Below, piece after piece: positions 1 through 6,384 of a stretch of 64,000 bases of DNA (positions within the stretch are counted from its first letter, which is position 1; every line of letters begins with the position of its first letter). Position numbers and translations under genes: made by a program. Below the pieces are notes generated by a model. The model worked only from the letters and a program-made list of their open reading frames with translations. It searched no databases and had not been told where the DNA came from. The DNA is from Amycolatopsis jejuensis (GTDB lineage: Bacteria > Actinomycetota > Actinomycetes > Mycobacteriales > Pseudonocardiaceae), in assembly GCF_000717335.1 (NCBI RefSeq), contig NZ_JNYZ01000027.1:186001-250000 (forward strand), read 5' to 3'.

Positions 1-402
1 CACTTCGACAACGAGCTCGACATGGCCGGCCTCGCGCGCTACCCGGGCGTGCGGCGGGTGAACATCAAGCCGCAGGTCGACGAATGGGTGTTCCCGAACG
101 GCAACACGATCCTCGTGCTGTCGGAAGGCAGGCTGCTGAACCTCGGCAACGCGACCGGGCACCCGTCGTTCGTGATGTCGAACAGCTTCTCGAACCAGGT
201 CATCGCACAGGTCGAGCTCTTCACGAAGTACGAGGAGTACGACAAGGAGGTCTACCGCCTCCCGAAGAAACTGGACGAAAAGGTGGCCCGCATCCACCTC
301 GACGCCCTTGGCGGCGAACTGACGGAGCTCACGAAGGAACAGGCGGAATACATCGACGTGGACGTCGAGGGCCCGTTCAAATCCGAGCATTACCGTTACT
401 GA
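1..402 (+). CDS. ahcY: S-adenosylhomocysteine hydrolase, C-terminal part (5' end outside window)
   Basis: The first base opens a codon and the frame runs to TGA at 400-402, giving the last 133 residues. The enzyme splits S-adenosylhomocysteine into adenosine and homocysteine in the cytosolic methyl cycle. Visible family features are [28 protein letters not shown] and the invariant C-terminal end FKSEHYRY, whose Lys-Tyr reaches the NAD site of the neighbouring subunit in known structures. The order ahcY then tmk-mtrAB matches M. tuberculosis sahH (Rv3248c), although here about 3.8 kb of other genes lie between. A strong hairpin follows the stop. Only the 5' truncation by the window edge limits the call. 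Confidence 0.97.
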   Translation, partial: HFDNELDMAGLARYPGVRRVNIKPQVDEWVFPNGNTILVLSEGRLLNLGNATGHPSFVMSNSFSNQVIAQVELFTKYEEYDKEVYRLPKKLDEKVARIHLDALGGELTELTKEQAEYIDVDVEGPFKSEHYRY

Positions 403-417
403 TCCGCTGACAGAACA

Positions 418-450
418 GCCGCCCCGAAATGCGTTTCGGGGCGGCTTTGT
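418..450 (+). terminator. Intrinsic terminator after ahcY
   Basis: A perfect 12-bp stem (418-429 with 434-445, loop tgcg) is followed by tttgt. It starts 16 nt after the ahcY stop. Confidence 0.85.
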
Positions 451-503
451 CTGCGGCTGAAAACAGGTGATAGCTCGAATGGGTGAAGTGTTATCATGGT
501 GGG

Positions 504-791
504 GTGAAACAGCTGATCACCCGCGTCGACGACGAGTTGCACGCGCGGCTGAAGGCCCGGGCGGAAGCCGAGGGGCGCAGTATGAACGACCTGGTCACCG
601 AAGCGTTGAGGGGCGTCGTGCAGCAGGTGGAGTCGCGGGCCGAGTGGAAACGCCGGCTGATCGACGAGGGCAAGATCGCCTACGTCGAGCCGCCTGCCCA
701 GGTGGCCTCGCTGGACGAAATCGAGAACTTCTCCAGTGGATGGGGTGCGACCATCGGCGACTATCTCGACTGGAGCAGGGGGGAATGGTGA
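504..791 (+). CDS. Ribbon-helix-helix (VapB/FitA-like) antitoxin
   Basis: 95 residues. The N-terminus (KQLITRVDDELHARLKARAE then GRSMNDLVTEAL) is a ribbon-helix-helix DNA-binding fold; the C-terminal half should wrap the toxin. The GTG at 504 is preferred over GTG 483 because the fold starts right there and because a -10-like TATCAT (492-497) lies 6 nt upstream, which fits a leaderless mRNA; there is no good Shine-Dalgarno site. It overlaps the PIN-domain gene by 7 nt, the usual antitoxin-first arrangement. Autoregulation is likely for the family but no clear operator was found. The function call rests on fold and partner gene. Confidence 0.85.
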   Translation: MKQLITRVDDELHARLKARAEAEGRSMNDLVTEALRGVVQQVESRAEWKRRLIDEGKIAYVEPPAQVASLDEIENFSSGWGATIGDYLDWSRGEW

Positions 792-1237
792 CCGAGTGCT
801 ACTACGCCGACACCAGTGCGCTGGCCACCGCGTATCTCAAGGACGAGCCCGGCCACCGCGAAATGCGTGAGCTCCTTCTCGAAGGCCCGGATCTGGTGCT
901 CAGCAGTGAGCTCACTCGGATCGAGCTCGCGAGCGTATTCACCGCGGCGAAGCGATCCGGGCGGCTTCCGGACGCTCGGATCGTCCTCGAGCATTTCGAC
1001 CACCTCGCTTCGCCGGACGGCTCACTCGTGCTGATTCCGTTCCGCCCGGATCGCGTTTTCCCGGCTGCGCAACGGTTGGTCACCGAGAACTATCCGATCC
1101 GCACGCTCGATGCGCTCCACCTCGCGGTGGTCATGCATGAGACTGCCGAGCTGACCGGAGGCGAACCCGTCACGGTCGTCACCCGCGACGAACGTCAGGC
1201 CGAGGCGGCGAAAGCCAACGGGCTTCCGGTCCGCTAA
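785..1237 (+). CDS. PIN-domain ribonuclease toxin (VapC family)
   Basis: 150 residues. PIN-domain acidic residues are visible in order: Asp in YYADTSALATAYL near the N-terminus, Glu in LTRIELASVF, Asp in RTLDALHLA and Asp in VVTRDERQAEAA. These form the Mg-binding nuclease site of VapC toxins, which cleave tRNA or rRNA. ATG 785 lies inside the antitoxin 3' end (7-nt overlap), so translation is probably coupled. The stop overlaps the convergent XRE-cupin gene by 4 nt. The RNA target cannot be told from sequence. Confidence 0.9.
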   Translation: MVTECYYADTSALATAYLKDEPGHREMRELLLEGPDLVLSSELTRIELASVFTAAKRSGRLPDARIVLEHFDHLASPDGSLVLIPFRPDRVFPAAQRLVTENYPIRTLDALHLAVVMHETAELTGGEPVTVVTRDERQAEAAKANGLPVR

Positions 1238-1776
1238 CGCGGATACCGCATGGTCAGCACGGCAGTCGCCGGGCCGCCGATTCCCCGGTAAACATGGTCG
1301 GTTTCCGCGAGGAAGGTGCAGGTTTCCGTGGTGTGCACGGTCGTCGGTGCGTCGATCGGGCCGACCTCGGCGGTGCCGGTCAAGACGGTCAGCACCTCCC
1401 GGACGCCGGGGTGGTGTGCTTTGGACACTTGGGTCCGCTCGTGGATGGTCAGGCGGTAGACCTCGGTGATGCCTGCCGGGTCTTCCCAGCGGCCGAGCAG
1501 GGTGGCGGTGACGCTGTCGCCGTGGGCTTCGGCTGGGCCGTCGTCGCCGAAGAGCAGGTCGCTCAGTGGGATCGACAGTGCGGTGGCGATGGCGAAGAGG
1601 GTGTCGAGGGTCGGGTTGCGGCGGCCGTTTTCGAGTTCGGACAGGGTCCCTTTGCCGAGTCCGCTGCCGGCGGCGAGTGCGGTGAGGCCGACGCCCGCAC
1701 GCGTGCGCAGGGTACGGATGCGGCTGCCGACGGTGGCGGCGAGCGCGCGCCCATCGGGGGCAGATGACGTGGACAC
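1234..1776 (-). CDS. XRE-family regulator with C-terminal cupin domain
   Basis: 180 residues. The N-terminal helix-turn-helix (about residues 12-70: GSRIRTLRTRAGVGLTAL, GLGKGTLSELENGRRNPTLD) is followed by a small cupin (about 95-180: GVREVLTVLTGTAEVGP) that in relatives binds a small ligand. GTG 1776 is chosen because TAGACT lies 7 nt upstream (1784-1789, minus strand), a leaderless layout. It is divergent from the YbaK-like gene at 1823, and a 16-bp inverted repeat sits between them, so it probably regulates itself and that neighbour. The ligand is unknown. Confidence 0.85.
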   Translation of the reverse strand: MSTSSAPDGRALAATVGSRIRTLRTRAGVGLTALAAGSGLGKGTLSELENGRRNPTLDTLFAIATALSIPLSDLLFGDDGPAEAHGDSVTATLLGRWEDPAGITEVYRLTIHERTQVSKAHHPGVREVLTVLTGTAEVGPIDAPTTVHTTETCTFLAETDHVYRGIGGPATAVLTMRYPR

Positions 1777-1791
1777 GCCGCCTAGTCTAGT

Positions 1792-1807
1792 GTTCTGTTT
1801 ACGGAAC
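1792..1807. promoter_or_regulatory. Candidate operator of the XRE-cupin regulator
   Basis: gttctgtttacggaac is an imperfect palindrome (outer GTTC/GAAC perfect). It lies between two divergent genes, 2 nt upstream of the TAGACT -10-like element of the regulator and just before the AGGAGG of the YbaK-like gene. Confidence 0.5.
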
Positions 1808-1822
1808 CTCAGGAGGTATGCG

Positions 1823-2290
1823 ATGTCGGCGGCGGTGCAGAACGTGCAGGACGCCCTGGATGCGGCAGGAGTCGAAGGCGAGGCGCGGACTTTGCCGCAA
1901 TCCACGCGGACGGCTGCCGAAGCCGCAGACGCACTCGGCTGCCCGGTCGGCGCGATCGCGAACAGCCTGATCTTCATGGCCGACGACGCCCCGCTCCTGG
2001 TCCTGACCAGCGGCGCGCACCGGGTGGACGTCGAGGCGCTCGCCACCCGGCTCGGTCGTGCCCGCATTCGCCGGGCCAAGCCGGAGGAAGTCCGCGCGGC
2101 AACGGGCCAGGTCATCGGCGGCGTCTCGCCGGTCGGCCACCCGGCCCCGCTGGAGACGCTGGTGGACGAGACCCTGCGCGAGTACCCGGAAATCTGGGCC
2201 GCGGCAGGCACCCCGAACGCAGTGTTCCCGACGACGTTCGACGAGCTGACCCGCATCACGGGCGGCACAGTCACTCGGGTGGACGGCTGA
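1823..2290 (+). CDS. YbaK/ProX-type aminoacyl-tRNA deacylase-like protein
   Basis: 155 residues, spanning one YbaK/aminoacyl-tRNA editing domain. Features include the Asn in GAIANSLIF, the GAHRVDVEAL segment and the glycine-rich GQVIGGVSPVGHP. Such stand-alone proteins hydrolyse mischarged tRNAs such as Cys- or Ala-tRNA(Pro). ATG 1823 has AGGAGG at 1811-1816 (6-nt spacing); ATG 1818 is out of frame. It is divergent from the XRE-cupin gene and shares its operator region. A second, different YbaK protein lies at 30655-31134. The exact tRNA substrate is unknown. Confidence 0.85.
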   Translation: MSAAVQNVQDALDAAGVEGEARTLPQSTRTAAEAADALGCPVGAIANSLIFMADDAPLLVLTSGAHRVDVEALATRLGRARIRRAKPEEVRAATGQVIGGVSPVGHPAPLETLVDETLREYPEIWAAAGTPNAVFPTTFDELTRITGGTVTRVDG

Positions 2291-2371
2291 TCCCGCGGCG
2301 GATCGGCGGGGGTTGCTGCTGAAACGGCTGTGGTGAGGGCCCGAATTTCGGGCGGGGTGGGCCGCCGGTCC

Positions 2372-2521
2372 GCGTTGGCGGGGACCGGCTGGGCTGAGGC
2401 AGCGTTGGCGGGGGTCGGCTTGGTTGAGGCAGCGTTGGCGGAAACCGGCTTGGCTGAGCCAGCGTTGGCGGGGACCGGCTTGGTCGAGGCCGGTCTGGCG
2501 GAGGCTCGGCTGGCGGAGTCG
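2372..2521. repeat. 30-bp tandem repeat, four good copies plus one decayed
   Basis: Units start at 2372, 2402, 2432, 2462 and 2492 with the core GCGTTGGCGG..CCGGCTTGG. Because 30 is a multiple of 3, both strands stay open and would encode 10-residue repeats. The rest of the 2291-2623 gap shows nothing else I can support. Confidence 0.85.
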
Positions 2522-2623
2522 GCCAGGTTGGAATGGCCGGTCAGCGCGAGGAAACCGGCTGGTGGAATCTGCGGCTGAAGCTTTCCCGGATCGCCCGGGC
2601 CGAAACCCGGGAAAACCAGCGGG

Positions 2624-3616
2624 TCAGTTCCACTCCACCGCAATCCCCGCCAGCCCCGGACCCGTGTCGCGGAAATACCCGCTCGTCACGCCGCCCGTGT
2701 CGCACGGCAGCTCCTCCGCCTCCACCGGCAGCGCGTCGTCTCGAGCGCGGACTTCCCTCGTGCACCGCGCGGGCATCGCGGCGGGCGAGAACTGCAGCTG
2801 CAGCAGGTAACTCGCGCATTGGTCGCGCAGCATGCGGTAATACCCCGGGAAAATGGCGGCCGAATCGTCGCGTACCTCGAAGCAGAAGACGTGGATTTCG
2901 CCCTCCGCGAGTTTGCGGTCGAAGAGCAGTTCGGTCGCCATCGTCTCGCTGCCGGGGTGGCGGCGGATCCGGCCGACGCGGCAGCCTTCGGCGGTGACCA
3001 GCTGGACGTCGTCGATCCGGCAGCCCGGGTCGCCGTTGTACACCGTCACGTAGCGGTCCGGGCCGTGCCGCCGCGCGCGCGTCACCAGGCGGGTGCTGAA
3101 GCGCACCTGATGCCGCTGTCCGTCGATGGTGATCCGGTCGTGTACCGCCAGCATTTCGAGGTCGGCGTTGGACTGCCGGGACGACGGCAGCACCCCCAGG
3201 TCACTCAGCAGCTGCTCGACGATCGCCCCCATCTCGCCCGAGCGCAGGTCGTGGAACGATGCCGCCGCCTGGTGGCCGCGGGCTCGCGAGTTGCGTGGGC
3301 CGATGAGCACGACCAGCGAGTCGGCGGGCAGCTGCAGCACCGATTCCAGCGCACGCACCGCGGGTAGTGCTTTCGGGACCTCCGGCTGCCGCAGACCGCG
3401 CTGCCAGTAGCTGAGCGTCGACTGTCCGATATGGATCCCGCGGAGGGCGAGGTGCGCGCGCAGCCGGGCGAGGGACAGGCCGCGGTGTGCGATGGCCAGC
3501 CGCAGGGCCTGGTGGAACTCCCCGGTGCGGAGTGCGTCGGTCAGCTCGGACGGCAGCTCCCCCGGGTTGCGCCTGCCAGGTTCGATGATCAGTGGGCCAT
3601 CCCCGTCTCGTGCCAC
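2624..3616 (-). CDS. XRE-like helix-turn-helix transcriptional regulator
   Basis: 330 residues from GTG 3616. A helix-turn-helix occupies about residues 35-105 (FHQALRLAIAHRGLSLARL, IHIGQSTLSYWQRGLRQP). The remaining 220 residues have no motif I recognise and probably form a mostly beta effector or dimer domain. Proteins of this layout are common as orphan regulators in Pseudonocardiaceae and Streptomyces. It sits alone, divergent from the small membrane protein at 3858. No operator was found, and the regulated genes are unknown. Confidence 0.75.
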   Translation of the reverse strand: MARDGDGPLIIEPGRRNPGELPSELTDALRTGEFHQALRLAIAHRGLSLARLRAHLALRGIHIGQSTLSYWQRGLRQPEVPKALPAVRALESVLQLPADSLVVLIGPRNSRARGHQAAASFHDLRSGEMGAIVEQLLSDLGVLPSSRQSNADLEMLAVHDRITIDGQRHQVRFSTRLVTRARRHGPDRYVTVYNGDPGCRIDDVQLVTAEGCRVGRIRRHPGSETMATELLFDRKLAEGEIHVFCFEVRDDSAAIFPGYYRMLRDQCASYLLQLQFSPAAMPARCTREVRARDDALPVEAEELPCDTGGVTSGYFRDTGPGLAGIAVEWN

Positions 3617-3857
3617 CGCTGTCCCTTCGCCCCCCGCCCGTGCACTGGGCGTGAATGCCGCGGAACGTTCACGTTAGCAGCGCACAGTATCGGGTCCGAC
3701 CCCCGTTTGGAGTGCTTGGCCACGGAAGGGTAGCCGTTCCGTGTTCCAGCACCGACCCGGAACACCCGCGCAACCCGAACCGCACCTTGCTCCGAGTGAC
3801 CGACCTGTTCACCGTTGTGACCACCACTCGCTACGTCGAGGCTGGAGGTGCGTCACA

Positions 3858-4172
3858 GTGCTGGGGAAACAGGGTCATGTGGGCGGCACTTCCGGGCGTC
3901 GAAGGCGCGTCGGACGCTTGCTCCTCCTCCTGGCGTTCGCGGGCCTTGCCTTGCCGGTGTCGGCACCGGGCGCGGGCGCGGCGCAGCCCGCTGGCACCGG
4001 CAACGTCCTCGCGACCACCGCGGAACCCCGCGCCGCAGTGGTCGCGAGGGACGGCGAAGGCGGACAGCCCGACCAGCAGGACGACGACTGGATCCCGCTG
4101 CTGTGCCTCGCCGGCGTGCTGATCGCCGCACCGGTCGGCTACTTCGCCTACACCCGCCGCGAGGCCGCCTGA
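3858..4172 (+). CDS. Small exported membrane-anchored protein of unknown function
   Basis: 104 residues. The N-terminus has a basic stretch (SGRRRRVGR) and a hydrophobic segment LLLLLAFAGLALPVSAPGAG with an Ala-x-Ala type cleavage region. A Gln/Asp-rich linker follows, then a C-terminal membrane helix (IPLLCLAGVLIAAPVGYFAY) and a basic tail. This predicts a short cell-surface protein with its C-terminus inside. GTG 3858 has GGAGG at 3844-3848. It directly precedes tmk (25 nt). No family is recognised. Confidence 0.65.
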   Translation: MLGKQGHVGGTSGRRRRVGRLLLLLAFAGLALPVSAPGAGAAQPAGTGNVLATTAEPRAAVVARDGEGGQPDQQDDDWIPLLCLAGVLIAAPVGYFAYTRREAA

Positions 4173-4197
4173 CAGGGGCAACCAGTATCTTCTAAGC

Positions 4198-4839
4198 GTG
4201 AGTCGACTGGTCGTGATCGAAGGTTTGGACGGAGCGGGCAAGCGCACGCTGTCCGAAGGGCTCACTGCTGCGCTGGAAGAGACGGGCGCGCGCGTCGGCA
4301 GTCTCGCCTTCCCGCGTTACGGCCGCAGCATCCACGCCGACCTGGTGCGCGAAGCACTGCACCGCGGGCACGGCGACCTCGCCGATTCGGTGTACGGCAT
4401 GGCAATGCTCTACGCCCTCGACCGCAGCGGCGCGGTCGGCGAGATCCGCGACCTGCTGGCCGCGAACGACGTCGTCCTCCTCGATCGCTATGTCGCCTCG
4501 AACGCCGCGTACGCCGCCGCGCGCCTGCGTCAGCATGCCGATGGGGAAGTGGTCCGCTGGGTCTGGGACCTCGAGGTGACCCGCTTTGCGTTGCCGCGTC
4601 CCGACGCACACTTGCTGCTCCGGGTGAGCCCGGAGGTGGCCGGGCAGCGGGCAGTGCAGCGGGCCGAGGCGGATTCCGCCCGTGGCCGCGACGCGTTCGA
4701 GTCCGACGATTCCCTGCAACAGCGTTGTGCCGCGGTGTATGACGAGCTGGCTGAGACGTCGTGGCTCGCGCCGTGGCAGGTGCTCGACGGCGTGGGCGGC
4801 GTCGACCTGCCGATGCTCGCGAAGTCCCTGACTTCCTAG
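4198..4839 (+). CDS. tmk: Thymidylate kinase
   Basis: 213 residues. It phosphorylates dTMP to dTDP with ATP. The P-loop is GLDGAGKRT near residue 8, the DR(Y) motif is LLDRYVASNAAYAAARL, and FPRYG matches the nucleotide-binding region. The close resemblance to M. tuberculosis TMK, including the unusual GKRT P-loop, and the position upstream of mtrAB support the name. The GTG at 4198 lies exactly 6 nt after TATCTT (4186-4191), so the mRNA is probably leaderless. It overlaps the convergent TetR gene by 4 nt at the 3' end. Confidence 0.95.
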   Translation: MSRLVVIEGLDGAGKRTLSEGLTAALEETGARVGSLAFPRYGRSIHADLVREALHRGHGDLADSVYGMAMLYALDRSGAVGEIRDLLAANDVVLLDRYVASNAAYAAARLRQHADGEVVRWVWDLEVTRFALPRPDAHLLLRVSPEVAGQRAVQRAEADSARGRDAFESDDSLQQRCAAVYDELAETSWLAPWQVLDGVGGVDLPMLAKSLTS

Positions 4840-5408
4840 CCCAGGGACCCGGCCGCCACGCGCAGTTCGTCCAGTGCTTCCGTTGCCAGGGAACCGAAAT
4901 CCCGTTTACCGTCCGGCGCGACCCAGCGGCCGAAGGCCGTCGCAAAGGCGAGGCAGCCGAGTTCCGCCGCGACGGTCGTCGTCGGTTCCGGGACCCCGCG
5001 TGCGGCTAGTGCGTCCCGCATTGCCGCGACCAGCTTGGTGCGCTTGAGTAATTCGCGTTCCACGAGGTCGCTGTGCGCGGCGACCACCGGCTGCCGTTGC
5101 CGCGCCAAGGCTTGCCGCTCGCCGTCGAACACCGCCGCGGTGGCGTCCAGTGCTCCGCCGACCGCCTCGAACGGCGTGGCTTCCGCAGGCGCGGCGGCGA
5201 TCCCCTCCGAAAACAGCCGGCTCAGCTCGTCCTGCCCCCAGAACAGGACTTCGCGCTTGTCGGCGAAGTAGCGGAAGAACGTGCGCTTCGTGAGCCCGGC
5301 GCGTTCGGCGATCTCGGCGACGGTGGTGTGGTCGTAGCCGCGTTCGGTGAACAGCTCGAGCGCGGCTCGCTCCAGTCGCTCCCGCGCGTTCGGTTCCCAG
5401 CGGCCCAT
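4836..5408 (-). CDS. TetR-family repressor
   Basis: 190 residues. The N-terminal TetR helix-turn-helix (TTVAEIAERAGLTKRTFFRY) is clear; the C-terminal ligand domain is not specific. ATG 5408 is chosen over a longer frame because TAGACT (5416-5421 on the minus strand) lies 7 nt upstream and the operator pair begins immediately beyond it. It is divergent from the NAD-dependent epimerase at 5494, and the two twin palindromes between them make autoregulation plus control of that enzyme very likely. The inducer is unknown. Confidence 0.92.
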   Translation of the reverse strand: MGRWEPNARERLERAALELFTERGYDHTTVAEIAERAGLTKRTFFRYFADKREVLFWGQDELSRLFSEGIAAAPAEATPFEAVGGALDATAAVFDGERQALARQRQPVVAAHSDLVERELLKRTKLVAAMRDALAARGVPEPTTTVAAELGCLAFATAFGRWVAPDGKRDFGSLATEALDELRVAAGSLG

Positions 5409-5421
5409 GCCGTCCAGTCTA

Positions 5422-5477
5422 GTTGATGACACCTGGTGACATCAGGAGTACGGTTGATGTCACCAGGTGTCATCAAC
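5422..5477. promoter_or_regulatory. Twin TetR operators forming a perfect 23-bp inverted repeat
   Basis: Arms 5422-5444 and 5455-5477 are exact reverse complements separated by 10 nt. Each arm itself contains a 19-bp palindrome GATGnCACCnGGTGnCATC (5425-5443 and 5456-5474), with centres 31 bp apart, about three helical turns. The left arm abuts the TAGACT -10 element of the TetR gene; the right arm lies 17 nt before the epimerase ATG. Confidence 0.85.
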
Positions 5478-5493
5478 TTCGGAAGGTAATGTC

Positions 5494-6384
5494 ATGCGTG
5501 TTTTCGTCACCGGGGCCAGCGGCCACGTCGGTGCTGCGGTCGTCCCCGAACTCCTCTCCGCCGGGCACGAGGTGATCGGCCTGGCCCGGTCGGACGCCTC
5601 TGCGGCGGTGCTTGCCGAGCGGGGTGCCAGGGTGCGGCGCGGGGACCTCGACGACCTCGACGGCCTGCGCGCCGCCGCAGCCGAGGCGGACGGCGTCATC
5701 CACCTCGCGTTCAAGCACGACGCGATGATGAGCGGGGACTACGCGGGTGCCGTGGCCGCGGATCTGATCGCTCTGCAGGTCATCGGCGAAGCGCTCGTCG
5801 GCACCGGCAAACCGCTGGTCGCGACCACGGGCACGTTGATGCTCGCCGGTCTGGACCACGTCGGCACCGAGGACGACGTATTCCCGAGCGGCCACCGTGT
5901 CGACGCCGAGAACTTCGTGCGGGGACTGGCCGATCGCGGCGTCCGGTCGTCGGTCGTCCGCCTGCCTCCGTCGGTGCACAGCGCGCTCGACAAGCACGGC
6001 TTCGTCCCGAACCTGATCCGGATCGCCCGCTCCACCGGGGTTTCCGCGTACGTCGGCGACGGCGGTAACCGCTGGCCCGCCGGACACACCCTGGACGTGG
6101 GCCGGATCTACCGGCTGGCGCTGGACAACGCCCCGGCCGGCACGGTGCTGCACGCCGTCGGCGACGAAGGGATCCCGTTCCGGGAGCTCGCCGAGGCGAT
6201 CGGACGGCTCGCCGGTGTCCCGGCCGCGTCCATCGCCCCTGACGAGGCCGAAGCTCGCTTCGGTTTCCTGGCGCCGATGGTGCAGGTGGACAACCCCACG
6301 TCGGCTACGCGCACACGCGAGATCCTCGACTGGAAACCCGAGCACCCGGGCCTGCTCGACGACCTGGCGATCAGCTATTCGTGA
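5494..6384 (+). CDS. NAD(P)-dependent epimerase/SDR-like oxidoreductase
   Basis: 296 residues with an extended-SDR Rossmann start VTGASGHVGAAVV at the N-terminus and a C-terminal substrate domain. ATG 5494 has GGAAGG at 5481-5486. The classical YxxxK is not obvious, which is common for NmrA/epimerase-like relatives, so the reaction is uncertain. It is transcribed away from a TetR gene across a twin operator, so expression is probably induced by the substrate or a toxic compound. The 3' end overlaps the convergent flavoprotein gene by 10 nt. Confidence 0.85.
   Translation: MRVFVTGASGHVGAAVVPELLSAGHEVIGLARSDASAAVLAERGARVRRGDLDDLDGLRAAAAEADGVIHLAFKHDAMMSGDYAGAVAADLIALQVIGEALVGTGKPLVATTGTLMLAGLDHVGTEDDVFPSGHRVDAENFVRGLADRGVRSSVVRLPPSVHSALDKHGFVPNLIRIARSTGVSAYVGDGGNRWPAGHTLDVGRIYRLALDNAPAGTVLHAVGDEGIPFRELAEAIGRLAGVPAASIAPDEAEARFGFLAPMVQVDNPTSATRTREILDWKPEHPGLLDDLAISYS

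Noticed and set aside
1777..2643. Extension of the XRE-cupin frame to 469 residues
   Set aside because: It would run antisense through the YbaK-like gene and a tandem repeat; the helix-turn-helix start and promoter support GTG 1776.
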